Shown one piece after another: positions 44,566 through 53,337 of a stretch of DNA of 64,000 nt. The DNA comes from Desulfitobacterium sp038181555. Its GTDB lineage: Bacteria; Bacillota; Desulfitobacteriia; Desulfitobacteriales; Desulfitobacteriaceae. The first letter of the stretch is position 1. Each line of letters begins with the position of its first letter. Location of the stretch: NCBI RefSeq assembly GCF_038181555.1, contig NZ_JBBWUA010000002.1:186001-250000 (forward strand). Direction: 5' to 3'. The notes beneath the pieces were generated by a model that was given only the letters and a program-made list of their open reading frames with translations, searched no databases and was not told the DNA's origin. The translations under genes were made by a program, and so were the position numbers.

Positions 44566-45234
44566 CTAAGATCGACCGTGTCTTCTTCCATAATATACCG
44601 TATTGTCCAAGCCAGGTTCCACATCAACTTCCAATGTCTCCACCGCTTGAACTGCTCCGATCGCTTCATCCCCATCCTCATAAAAGGTATTGGGATCACT
44701 CAGGTCTCGATTCGTACCTAAATCTTGAGGCGAATCAGAGGTCCCAAAGCTGGCGACGGCTTGCCAAGAATCCTCCCCATCAAAGCCAACGCGATCGGTT
44801 CCATCGTTAAAGGATCTTGAAAAAGGATTATGAAGGAGCTCATCCTCCACGGGCTCTCGATGCAGGGAATGCTGCTCTTCTTTTTCCTCTAAACGACTGC
44901 AGGCGGTACAAACGGTGGTATAGGGCAAGGCTTCTAACCTCTCCAAGGGAATGTCCTTTTGACAATGCTCACAGATTCCATACTTACCTTCTTCATAGCG
45001 CTGCAATGCCGAATTCATAGCATGAACCCTGTGCTGGAGGCGATCATGGCTTGCCACGTCCCGAGAACGTTCATAGACCTCCGTGGCAATATCCGCGGGA
45101 TGATTGTCGATTACCGAAAGCTCACCAAGGGATTCTCGCATATCCCCAGTAATCAGTTCGGCTGCCATTTCCATCGCTTCTTCTTTATCTTTTTTTAGCT
45201 GTTCAATAAGTTTTGAGTATTTGCTTTCTGTCAT
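44566..45234 (-). CDS. yteA: TraR/DksA-type zinc finger protein (YteA-like)
   Basis: 222 residues with an N-terminal helical hairpin and a four-cysteine zinc finger CEHCQKDIPLERLEAL ... CTAC (about 94-117). It matches YteA/DksA-like proteins in Bacillus. The C-terminal 80 residues are acidic and low in complexity. The ATG follows GAGGAGG. It lies between the DUF5665-like gene and lspA. Whether it binds RNA polymerase like DksA is not known from sequence. Confidence 0.85.
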   Translation of the reverse strand: MTESKYSKLIEQLKKDKEEAMEMAAELITGDMRESLGELSVIDNHPADIATEVYERSRDVASHDRLQHRVHAMNSALQRYEEGKYGICEHCQKDIPLERLEALPYTTVCTACSRLEEKEEQHSLHREPVEDELLHNPFSRSFNDGTDRVGFDGEDSWQAVASFGTSDSPQDLGTNRDLSDPNTFYEDGDEAIGAVQAVETLEVDVEPGLDNTVYYGRRHGRS

Positions 45235-45254
45235 GATGAGCCTCCTCTTATTTC

Positions 45255-45581
45255 CTAATACCCATTATGCGCATTTACAAGCTCCACAAGCTCTCCGATA
45301 ACTCCACCGATCACCGGTAAGTTTAAGAGCACCAGATTTTTCAAAAACATCGCCAGTAATCCCAAGAGAATCGTCGCCCCTATAGCACCGCCGAGGCCCC
45401 TGACAAGTCCCACCCCAAAGTTAAGCCAAAGCAGACGTCGAGGATTATTCAGGTAACTAATATATTCCGTCAGGTTTATTTTCTCCAAGATCAGTGATAA
45501 ATCCTGAACCTGTTTTCTTAGCTCTGGTCCTTCTTCTGACCGGCTTAAGGCCTTGTTATGATCGGTCGTCAACTCATTCAC
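45255..45581 (-). CDS. DUF5665-like membrane protein
   Basis: 108-residue protein with a soluble helical N-terminus (about 1-50, LRKQVQDLSLILEKINLTEYI) and two glycine-rich hydrophobic segments (about 52-75 and 77-95). It resembles the uncharacterised DUF5665 family of Firmicutes, and the order before yteA is conserved. The start is a GTG at 45581, though a TTG at 45572 has better-placed GAGGTGA. Function unknown. Confidence 0.75.
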   Translation of the reverse strand: MNELTTDHNKALSRSEEGPELRKQVQDLSLILEKINLTEYISYLNNPRRLLWLNFGVGLVRGLGGAIGATILLGLLAMFLKNLVLLNLPVIGGVIGELVELVNAHNGY

Positions 45582-45697
45582 CTCACGATTCTCAAACTCA
45601 GTTTTCCCAAGCAGAAAAATTAATATCCTTACCGTTCAGTGATAAAGAAATCTGACTTCGCTATGACGTAGATTACAAGCATCACTGAAGGCGAAAA

Positions 45698-45768
45698 AAA
45701 GAGCTCCTCTTTGTCATCAACAGTTACTGCGTCTTAACTGTCTACCTCAAGAGGAGCGCTCTAACTTT
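45698..45768. terminator. long hairpin in the menA-DUF5665 spacer
   Basis: AGAGCTCCTCTT pairs with AAGAGGAGCGCTCT (one bulge) over a roughly 37-nt loop with its own weak stem, flanked by A7 and a T-rich stretch. It probably terminates menA. The rest of 45582-45919 has one copy of an ACTGAAGGCGAA motif and no gene. Confidence 0.6.
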
Positions 45769-45919
45769 TCGCATTCTATTTCTCAAAATCCTATTTCTGA
45801 ATTCAGAAACCTTTCACTTAATCTCTTCGAAATTCTAAGGTCGGATACATGTTGAAGCACACCCTAAGAAAAACAATTCTTCAGCCTAGCTATGGAACTC
45901 AAGGAGGGTTAGTCCGGTG

Positions 45920-46849
45920 TTAAATAGCTAGCAAATAGCTGATAAAAAGTCCTATAACCATCAATAATCCGAAATAGGTATTCGTTTGTCCCGTGGCTTT
46001 CATCGCCGGCATCATGGTTATAGGCTCGGTCTTGCCGACAAAGCCTTGGGTCGCTTGGATCGCTTTGGGAATACTCAGCAGGGACAAAAGAATCCAAGGA
46101 GTAATCGTCCCTGACACCACAAGTCCCACCAGCCATAAATAAGCAAGTCCAAACATCACAGCCATAAATTTTACGGCGTTTTGCGGTCCTAAGACGACCG
46201 GGATAGTCTTTCTCCCATTGGCCTTGTCCCCATCATGATCGCGGAGATTATTCCCTAAATTGATGAGACCTACTAAAATACCGCTGGGTACAGCAACCAA
46301 GACCGCTATACCGGAAACATAACCTGTTTGGATAAAAAACGCAATCAAAATAATCAAGAAACCCATGAACAAGCCGGAAAATAGTTCTCCTAAAGGAGTG
46401 TAGGAAATGGGGTAGGGTCCTCCAGTGTAGAGATAACCCATGAGCATGCAAATCGAGCCCACCACTGCCAACCACCAAGAGGAAGATGCGCAGATATAAA
46501 CACCCAAAAGAACGGAAATCCCATACATCGTCAGGGCTAGGGTCATGATTAAGCGTGGCGACATCCCATGGCGCACAATGCCACCGCCGATACCTACTGA
46601 TTTCTCTGTATCCAACCCTCGCTTAAAATCATAATACTCGTTGAAGAGATTGGTTGCTGCTTGAATAAGCACACTAGCCACCATCATCGCTGCAAAGAGC
46701 AAAGCGTTTGTTTTGCCCTCCAACAGTGCCAGAACCGAGCCCAAGAGAACCGGCACAAAGGCCGCTGTCAAAGTATGGGGCCGGATCAACTCCCACCATA
46801 TCTTCCAGTTTTTCTTATTTGAATGTGCATCGTTGTGCTCTACCTTCAT
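45920..46849 (-). CDS. menA: 1,4-dihydroxy-2-naphthoate polyprenyltransferase
   Basis: Membrane prenyltransferase that makes demethylmenaquinone, the respiratory quinone precursor. The 309 residues are hydrophobic with about eight or nine helices and the UbiA-type Asp motif NLFNEYYDFKRGLD (about 71-84); a second conserved loop is LRDHDGDKANGRKT near residue 200. The ATG at 46849 follows AGAGGAG. It is a lone gene here; the spacer before it (46850-47060) is A+T-rich with no clear element. Menaquinone would feed the cytochrome b at 27.3-28.0 kb. Confidence 0.93.
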   Translation of the reverse strand: MKVEHNDAHSNKKNWKIWWELIRPHTLTAAFVPVLLGSVLALLEGKTNALLFAAMMVASVLIQAATNLFNEYYDFKRGLDTEKSVGIGGGIVRHGMSPRLIMTLALTMYGISVLLGVYICASSSWWLAVVGSICMLMGYLYTGGPYPISYTPLGELFSGLFMGFLIILIAFFIQTGYVSGIAVLVAVPSGILVGLINLGNNLRDHDGDKANGRKTIPVVLGPQNAVKFMAVMFGLAYLWLVGLVVSGTITPWILLSLLSIPKAIQATQGFVGKTEPITMMPAMKATGQTNTYFGLLMVIGLFISYLLAI

Positions 46850-47060
46850 AACTTTCTCCTCTTTTAGGACTTTACCACGCAACAAGGGTAATCCATCCAT
46901 TTATAGCTTAACAAATTAACAACAATCGACAATAAGCTTATTTCTGATAAAACTAACATCCTATTCCTACCTAAACTTCGAGACAAACCTAACCTTACTT
47001 ATTATAACCAATACCCGAATGTCAATAAAGGAAAAAATTCAAGGAGCCCAGTGGCTCCTC

Positions 47061-47705
47061 TTAGTCTCCGTTACTTTTTGTGAAATAAACAAAACCTCCA
47101 CCTAGAGTCGTTGTCTTAATCCACAAGGCTAGGTCAGCCTTCTTTAAGATACCTTCATCCAAAATCGTAACGCTGGCCTTGCCCTTATCCTCCTCATAGT
47201 CGAGTTGAATAATGGTGACCCAGTGCCAACGGCTCAGGTTTTTTACCTCACCATTATGCCAATTTAAAAAGGCAATCGGCGCATTGTTATCCAGTGCGTC
47301 CGCCAAAAAATCAATCATCTTAGCTAAACTCGGGCGTCTGTAGACTGCCTCAGGTACTTCGCAAAGATAATATTCCAGCTCAATCCCCTTGGTCTGAGCA
47401 AAAGCCAGCATTGGTTTGTAAAACATGCTTAGTTTATGAACTCCTCGTAATGAAGGAGTAACATAGTGCCACAGTTCCTTCATCAAAGCAACCCAATCCT
47501 TTTGACTTTGCAGCCGATCCGCAGGTGAACGCTGCTCGTAGGTTAAATAATAAAAAATATTTGTAGCTGCACAAGGGCCACAGCCCGCCAGACGCTGGAA
47601 AGTCGTCGGATACCATCTCTGACAGGAACCATAAGCCACTTGATGGTCATCTGGATTAATATGCTCAAACACATCAGGATGTGCAATGGCTTTTGATATC
47701 AACAT
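47061..47705 (-). CDS. hypothetical protein with a papain/C39-like Cys-His-Asp pattern
   Basis: 214 residues, no signal peptide or membrane segment. The spacing GCGPCAATNI (Cys42), RWHWVTII (His161) and ILDEG (Asp183) is that of a C39 or papain-like cysteine peptidase fold: Cys after a turn before a helix, His at the start of a strand, Asp in the next strand. The N-terminal ICE-like details are not recognised. It starts 11 bp after the BaiN-type gene with a good AAGGAG site and is likely co-transcribed. The activity is inference only. Confidence 0.6.
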   Translation of the reverse strand: MLISKAIAHPDVFEHINPDDHQVAYGSCQRWYPTTFQRLAGCGPCAATNIFYYLTYEQRSPADRLQSQKDWVALMKELWHYVTPSLRGVHKLSMFYKPMLAFAQTKGIELEYYLCEVPEAVYRRPSLAKMIDFLADALDNNAPIAFLNWHNGEVKNLSRWHWVTIIQLDYEEDKGKASVTILDEGILKKADLALWIKTTTLGGGFVYFTKSNGD

Positions 47706-47716
47706 TCCCCAACTCC

Positions 47717-48961
47717 TTAATCGGCAGCGGCGTTTTTACCCGCCAAATGGGCTGAGGACCAAGCCCATTGAAGATTATAGCCGCCACAGTCCCCGTCTAT
47801 ATCCATAACTTCTCCAGCAAAGAAAAGTCCCGCCACAAGCTTGGATTCCATAGTCGCCGGATGGATATCGCGAACGTCAATGCCACCGGCCGTCACTTGA
47901 GCAGCTGTCCAAGTGTTGGTTCCGGTAATCTGAAAACGCCAGTCCTGCAGTATATTCAGGATAGCCTCCTTCTCGCGGGAAGTAAGCTCCGCGACCAATT
48001 TGTGCATATCCTCAATACCCGCCTGTTTCAAAACAACAGGTGTTAATTGCTTGTTAATAAAGCCAACGAAGCTAAAGTGCACACTTTTTTCCGGCTGATC
48101 TTGCCAGCGTTTCTGCAGGTAGTGAGCCAGCTTATCCTTTGTCCAGGTATGAAGCATCGAGACCTTAACGCATACCTCTTGTTTACTTTTTAATTTCTCG
48201 GCAGCCGCACGGCTTAATTGAAAAATTGGCGGTCCGGAAATTCCGTACTCCGTGAATAGCAATTCCCCTTGGGCTTGGGCCAGGGATTTATCTTTGACAA
48301 TAATCTCAGCCAACCCCTCGAATTTGATACCTTTGATCTGCTTCAGAAAGGGTTCGGCAAGCTTAAGCTGTACTAAGGCCGGAAACGGCTCTACAAGACG
48401 ATGCCCCAAACTCTCAGCCAAGGCATAGCCACTCCCGGTAGAACCCAAGTTTGGAGCAGCCTTCCCTCCTGTCGCGAGAATGACTCGATGGGCAAAGTAC
48501 TCTTTTCCATCCTTCGTCAAGACCTCAAAGCCTTTGTCCAGTCTGCGAAGTCCTTTCACTTCCGCTTCCAATACCACTTCAATTCCTAAACGTTCCACTT
48601 CATAGCGTAGGACATCTAAGACGCTGGAGGCTTGATTAGAAAAAGGAAATACTTTACCTTCCTCTTCCACCTTATGAGCAATGCCAAGGCCCTCAAAAAA
48701 CTCAATGGCTTGATTATTATCAAAGGCTTGCAAAGCCTTCACAGCAAATCGCGGATTCTGACCATGATAATGCGATAGTTGCAGATCCGTATTGGTTAGA
48801 TTACAACGCCCATTACCCGTGGCTAAGATTTTCTTGCCGACCCGCTGATTTCTCTCTAAGATAGTCACCGCCGCTCCAGCCTGACCGGCAATGATTGCAG
48901 CAAACAAACCAGCGGCCCCGCCGCCGATCACGACGACTTTGAGTTGTTTCCCCTTAGGCAT
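47717..48961 (-). CDS. HI0933/BaiN-family FAD-dependent oxidoreductase
   Basis: Flavoprotein of the YhiN/HI0933 family, 414 residues; one family member, BaiN, was reported as a bile-acid enzyme, but most are uncharacterised. The FAD motif is IGGGAAGLFAAIIAG (about 12-26), GNGRCNLTN follows near residue 50, and the C-terminal AGEVMDIDGDCGGYNLQWAWSSA binds FAD. The ATG at 48961 has GAGGGGG ahead. It is followed directly by the possible cysteine peptidase. Confidence 0.9.
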   Translation of the reverse strand: MPKGKQLKVVVIGGGAAGLFAAIIAGQAGAAVTILERNQRVGKKILATGNGRCNLTNTDLQLSHYHGQNPRFAVKALQAFDNNQAIEFFEGLGIAHKVEEEGKVFPFSNQASSVLDVLRYEVERLGIEVVLEAEVKGLRRLDKGFEVLTKDGKEYFAHRVILATGGKAAPNLGSTGSGYALAESLGHRLVEPFPALVQLKLAEPFLKQIKGIKFEGLAEIIVKDKSLAQAQGELLFTEYGISGPPIFQLSRAAAEKLKSKQEVCVKVSMLHTWTKDKLAHYLQKRWQDQPEKSVHFSFVGFINKQLTPVVLKQAGIEDMHKLVAELTSREKEAILNILQDWRFQITGTNTWTAAQVTAGGIDVRDIHPATMESKLVAGLFFAGEVMDIDGDCGGYNLQWAWSSAHLAGKNAAAD

Positions 48962-49045
48962 TGGTATCCCCCTCACGGTCTAAATCACTTTATATCATAC
49001 ACCATTTTTATGGAATAGAGCAATTTTAAGGCGAAGTCAAAAGCA

Positions 49046-49085
49046 TAAAAAAGCTACGGTGCTCTTGATCAAACACCGTAGCTCT
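49046..49085 (-). terminator. terminator after pduL
   Basis: On the minus strand AGCTACGGTG/CACCGTAGCT forms a 10-bp stem followed by six T. Confidence 0.8.
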
Positions 49086-49146
49086 TATCCGTGAATATTT
49101 CAGGTTTTCTTATCTTTCTATTTTTAGATATTGTAAAGCGAAAGGA

Positions 49147-49725
49147 TTAACCGACAATGACGTCCAGCAAATCTCCATTTCTTAAGCCAAAGGCATTGCC
49201 TTCGTCTGTATCCACATGCATATCTAAGGCATAATTAGGGCTTACCCGGATCAGAACGCGTTCAAAAACTCCTGCCCGTGGTCCATTCACTTGAACCTTA
49301 ACATGGTCCCCATCTTTCACGCCATATTTTTCAGCATCTTCCGGTGTCATATGAATATGACGAGCTGCAATAATCGTTCCAGCCTCAACTTGGACTTTTC
49401 CGGCGGGGCCGACTACTTCCAATCCAGGGCTGCCTGCAATATCTCCCGAATCACGAACCGGGGGTTTTACCCCAATCTTAAAGGTATCTGTAGCTGCAAG
49501 CTCCACTTGGGTGGCTTTACGAGCAGGTCCTAACACACGCACACCGGGCATCGAACCTTTAGGTCCTACTAAGGTTACAGTCTCTTCACAGGCAAATTGA
49601 CCCGGTTGAGATAGATCCTTTGTCCGAGTGAGTTGGTGTCCGGCACCAAAAAGGATACCGATATGTTCCTCAGAGAGATGAATGTGACGGTTAGAAATTC
49701 CGACGGGTACTTGAAAGGTTTTCAT
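49147..49725 (-). CDS. pduL: PduL-type phosphate acyltransferase
   Basis: Converts acyl-CoA and phosphate to acyl phosphate, the step before acetate or propionate kinase. The 192 residues show GISNRHIHLSEEH (about 9-21), the second metal-binding ARHIHMTPEDA (about 124-134) and HVDTDEGNAF (about 171-180), which identify the PduL family. The N-terminus lacks the shell-encapsulation peptide of microcompartment forms, and no shell genes are near. It probably acts as a housekeeping phosphotransacetylase. The start at 49725 has AGGAGGT 7 nt ahead. Confidence 0.92.
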   Translation of the reverse strand: MKTFQVPVGISNRHIHLSEEHIGILFGAGHQLTRTKDLSQPGQFACEETVTLVGPKGSMPGVRVLGPARKATQVELAATDTFKIGVKPPVRDSGDIAGSPGLEVVGPAGKVQVEAGTIIAARHIHMTPEDAEKYGVKDGDHVKVQVNGPRAGVFERVLIRVSPNYALDMHVDTDEGNAFGLRNGDLLDVIVG

Positions 49726-49855
49726 GAACATGACCTCCTGGTTAAAGTTTCTAGACGCTATCTCTATGCTAATCTACAACTTATAATTATACTCCATATT
49801 TCGCTAAAAATCTGCATCAGAAAATTGCTTCTTTAAAATTGCAATTCAATACTGC

Positions 49856-51322
49856 TCAATCTTCAACTTTTCGCCAACGGAGATCGGGTTTTCTGGCTGC
49901 GCCTGTCTCATCCAAGCGAGTGACCAACGTATGATGGGGAGCGTTTTTCACCATTTCTACATCATCTTGAACTTCGGCAGCAATTTTTATCATGACCTGA
50001 GCAAATTGTTCAAGGGTTTCCATGCTTTCCGTTTCCGTAGGTTCAAGCATCATCGCCTCTTCCACGATGAGTGGGAAGTAAATCGTGGGCGGATGATAGC
50101 CATAATCCAAAAGTCGTTTGGCGATATCCAAAGTATGAACACCGTATCCTTTGAGATTTTGCGGAGTAATAATAAACTCGTGCATGCAGATTCGGTCATA
50201 GGGCAGATGATAGTGCTCTTTTAAGATGCTCATTAGGAAATTGGCATTGAGGACAGCATTTTGAGACGCAGCAGTCAACCCTTCTCCCCCTAGAGCCCTG
50301 ATATAAGCATAGGCCCTAACCAATACCCCAAAATTAGCTTGGAAAGCTCTGACCCGTCCAATAGAAAGAGGACGATCTGCGTCGAGGGTGAATTTCCCAT
50401 CGCTCGTGCGCACTGCCACAGGCTTCGGCAAATAGGGTGCGAGAAACTCTTTGACTCCTACAGGTCCTGACCCCGGACCGCCTCCACCGTGTGGAGTAGA
50501 GAAGGTTTTGTGAAGATTGATATGGACCACATCAAAGCCCATATCTCCAGGACGGGCAATCCCCATAATTGCATTGGCATTGGCCCCATCGTAGTAAATT
50601 AGACCACCCACATCGTGGATTATCTTAGCGATCTCTAAGATATTCTCATCAAAAAGACCTAGGGTGTTCGGATTAGTCAGCATTAAGGCCGCTACTTCCT
50701 CATTGGCCGCTTGGCGCAAGGCCTCAATATCCACCCCGCCACGTTCATTACTAGGTACTTGCACAATCTCAAAGCCCGCCATGGCCGCTGTCGCGGGATT
50801 CGTTCCATGGGCAGAGTCCGGTACAATAACCTTCGTTCGCTTAAAATCCCCCTGTTGCTCATGGTAGGCTTTTATGATGAGAATTCCCGTCATTTCACCA
50901 TGAGCGCCAGCAGCCGGCTGGAGGGTAAAGGCATCCATACCCGTAATCTCCGCCAGATCCTCTTGAAGTTCAACCATCAAACCCAGAGCACCTTGAACTA
51001 AGGCTTCCGGTTGATAGGGATGAATCTGACTAAAGCCCGGCAGACGTGCCAGTCTTTCATTAACCTTGGGATTATACTTCATAGTGCAGGAGCCTAAGGG
51101 ATAGAAGCCTGTATCCACCCCATGGTTAAAGGTGGACAGTCTGGTGAAGTGACGGACCACGTCCACTTCCGAGACTTCGGGGAGCTCCGCTTCCTTCTCT
51201 CTCAAGAATTCTCTTGGAACTAGGGTCTCTAAGGAGACCTCCGGAACATCACAGGGGGGCAAACTAACTCCTGTCCTGCCCTCTTGGCTCAGGTCAAAAA
51301 TAAGCGGTTCTAGTGCTTTCAT
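49856..51322 (-). CDS. gcvPB: glycine dehydrogenase (decarboxylating) subunit 2
   Basis: PLP subunit of the split P-protein of the glycine cleavage system. The 488 residues contain the PLP-lysine motif NLHKTFSTPHGGGGPGSGP (about 269-287), DSAHGTNPATAAMAGF and PAAGAHGEMTG. The ATG overlaps the gcvPA stop by 4 nt (ATGA). It is the last gene of the gcv operon. Confidence 0.97.
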   Translation of the reverse strand: MKALEPLIFDLSQEGRTGVSLPPCDVPEVSLETLVPREFLREKEAELPEVSEVDVVRHFTRLSTFNHGVDTGFYPLGSCTMKYNPKVNERLARLPGFSQIHPYQPEALVQGALGLMVELQEDLAEITGMDAFTLQPAAGAHGEMTGILIIKAYHEQQGDFKRTKVIVPDSAHGTNPATAAMAGFEIVQVPSNERGGVDIEALRQAANEEVAALMLTNPNTLGLFDENILEIAKIIHDVGGLIYYDGANANAIMGIARPGDMGFDVVHINLHKTFSTPHGGGGPGSGPVGVKEFLAPYLPKPVAVRTSDGKFTLDADRPLSIGRVRAFQANFGVLVRAYAYIRALGGEGLTAASQNAVLNANFLMSILKEHYHLPYDRICMHEFIITPQNLKGYGVHTLDIAKRLLDYGYHPPTIYFPLIVEEAMMLEPTETESMETLEQFAQVMIKIAAEVQDDVEMVKNAPHHTLVTRLDETGAARKPDLRWRKVED

Positions 51323-52659
51323 TGTATCTCCCCCATTCTGGCCACTAGCCGATCGATATCTTCCTTGCTCTTGGTCTCTGTGACGCAGAAAAGAAGATGC
51401 TGATTCAGTTCCGGGTCGAAACGGGATAAATCGAGACCGCCGATGATCTTATGCTGTAAAAGGTGTTCATTGACTCTCTGAGGACTGATTTGGGTTTTGA
51501 TCACAAACTCGTTAAAAAACGGACTGCTAAACGCTAGGGACATTCCGGGGAGCTTCCCAATCTCTTGAGCCGCATAATGGGCTTTTTGCAGATTAAGGTG
51601 GGCCATCTCCTTGAGCCCCTTTTTACCTAATCCCGAGAGGTGAATGGTAAACGCAAGGGCACAAAGGGCCTCATTTGAACAGATATTTGACGCTGCCTTC
51701 TCTCTACGAATATGCTGTTCCCTAGCCTGCAAGGTGAGTACATAACCCTTCTTGCCGTTTTTATCCTTAGTGGCTCCGACAATCCGCCCCGGCATCCGCC
51801 GTATGTATTTTTCACGACATGCTAAGAAACCAAGATAGGGACCACCGAAATTCAAAGGATTGCCAAAGGGCTGTCCTTCTCCCACCACGATATCCGCACC
51901 GAGCTCGCCAGGAGATTTAAGCAATCCTAAGGATACTGGGTTCACCGCCATGACCAGTAGCGCCCCCTTGGCGTGTGCTAACTTGCCAATCTCCTCAGCT
52001 TGTTCAATAACCCCAAAGAAATTTGGGCTTTGCAACAAGACTGCTCCCACCTCTTGATTAAGCGCGCCTTCTAATGCGTCGAGGTTAATGACGCCGTTGG
52101 TGGAGGGAATAGACTCAACTTCCACACCGCGAGGAAGCAGATAGGTTTGGAGTACTTCTCGATATTCCGGATGAAGTGTTTGCGGCACAAGCACTTTCTT
52201 GCGACGGGTAGCATCGCAAGCCATCAGGGCTGCTTCAGCTAAAGCAGATGCTCCATCATACATGGAAGCATTGGCCCCGTCCATGCCCGTCAATTCGCAG
52301 ACAAGAGTCTGAAACTCATAGATCGCTTGCAGGGTCCCTTGGCTAATCTCCGGTTGATACGGAGTATAGGCCGTATAAAACTCCGAGCGGAGCAGAAGTT
52401 GGTCTACATAACTGGGGATGAAATGCTCATAGGCCCCTGCTCCCAGATAAGAATCATACTCTTCGACCGTAGTATTTTGGGCAGCAAGTCCTTGAATTGA
52501 TTTCACCAATTCATATTCAGACATGCCTTGCCGAATCTTTAATTGAGCTTGGCGCCGAACGCTTTCTGGGATATCCGCAAAAAGCTCTTCAATCGAGTTG
52601 ACTCCTATTCGGGCCAGGATCTGTTCTTGCTGGTCCACTGTGTTCGGCACATAATTCAT
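51319..52659 (-). CDS. gcvPA: glycine dehydrogenase (decarboxylating) subunit 1
   Basis: Other half of the two-subunit P-protein. The 446 residues show the N-terminal IESVR-type start SIEELFADIPESVR, FIPSYVDQLLLRSEFYTAYTPYQPEISQGTLQAIYEFQ and the TGMDGANASMYDGASALAEA segment that completes the PLP pocket. The start at 52659 is chosen for GGAGGAGGG ahead; codons further upstream run into gcvH. It lies 1 bp after the gcvH stop. Confidence 0.96.
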   Translation of the reverse strand: MNYVPNTVDQQEQILARIGVNSIEELFADIPESVRRQAQLKIRQGMSEYELVKSIQGLAAQNTTVEEYDSYLGAGAYEHFIPSYVDQLLLRSEFYTAYTPYQPEISQGTLQAIYEFQTLVCELTGMDGANASMYDGASALAEAALMACDATRRKKVLVPQTLHPEYREVLQTYLLPRGVEVESIPSTNGVINLDALEGALNQEVGAVLLQSPNFFGVIEQAEEIGKLAHAKGALLVMAVNPVSLGLLKSPGELGADIVVGEGQPFGNPLNFGGPYLGFLACREKYIRRMPGRIVGATKDKNGKKGYVLTLQAREQHIRREKAASNICSNEALCALAFTIHLSGLGKKGLKEMAHLNLQKAHYAAQEIGKLPGMSLAFSSPFFNEFVIKTQISPQRVNEHLLQHKIIGGLDLSRFDPELNQHLLFCVTETKSKEDIDRLVARMGEIQ

Positions 52660-52660
52660 A

Positions 52661-53047
52661 TTAATGGCCCTCCTCCGCGAGAAACGCTTCATATTCGGCG
52701 GCAGACATTAATCCATCTAAATCCTTTAAGTCATCAACTTCTACTTTAACTAACCAACCCTCTCCATAGGGATCGTTGTTCAGTAGCTCGGGAGAATCCA
52801 GGGCCTCTTGATTGAATTCGATGACCTTGCCCCCGACAGAGGAGATAATATCCGATACCGCCTTCACAGATTCCACTGTTCCATAAGCTTGCCCTGCTAC
52901 CACGGTCGTATCGACCTCCGGTAACTCAACAAATACTACATCTCCCAAGCTTTCTTGGGCATGTTGGGTAATTCCTAAAACTACTGTATCTCCTTCTACC
53001 CTAGTCCACTCATGAGATTTGCTGTACTTTAATTCCACTGGATTCAT
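52661..53047 (-). CDS. gcvH: glycine cleavage system H protein
   Basis: Lipoyl carrier of the aminomethyl group. The 128 residues contain the lipoylation site ESVKAVSD (Lys near residue 62), SHEWTRVEGD at the N-terminus and DPYGEGWLVKVEV near residue 93. The ATG follows AAGGAGGAT. A 290-bp spacer to gcvT carries short hairpins and no gene. Confidence 0.97.
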   Translation of the reverse strand: MNPVELKYSKSHEWTRVEGDTVVLGITQHAQESLGDVVFVELPEVDTTVVAGQAYGTVESVKAVSDIISSVGGKVIEFNQEALDSPELLNNDPYGEGWLVKVEVDDLKDLDGLMSAAEYEAFLAEEGH

Positions 53048-53337
53048 ATGATCATCCTCCTTAATTATGTGGGACTACAGTCCCCAATACTTGCATCTGT
53101 TATTACTACTCTGAGAAAAAGTGACCCATGAGCGTAGCTTAACATACCGGTGAGAGCGATTTCACTGTGTAAAAGGCAGCTAAGGCTTCTGCCTCGCTTC
53201 ACTCGCCATAAGCCAAGCTTTCTTTAGCGCGGAAGGGCGTTATAGGAAACTCGGCTTGTGTGAAGAATGAACAGAAGCCCTAGCTGACTTATCCACGGAG
53301 TGGATAAGCTACTCGACCCAGAAAATATTCTCATTCA
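53048..53337. other. gcvT-gcvH spacer with short hairpins
   Basis: 290 bp inside the gcv operon, unusually long for this operon. It contains CTTATCCAC/GTGGATAAG (stem of 9 across GGA at about 53299-53319) and AGGCAG/CTGCCT, but no gene. A GAGAGCGATTT segment also occurs in the palindromic element near 1.3 kb, so both may be decayed copies of one repeat. Confidence 0.3.

Noticed and set aside
49147..49725. Microcompartment locus suggested by pduL
   Set aside because: No shell protein, aldehyde dehydrogenase or diol dehydratase gene lies nearby, and the N-terminal targeting peptide is missing.
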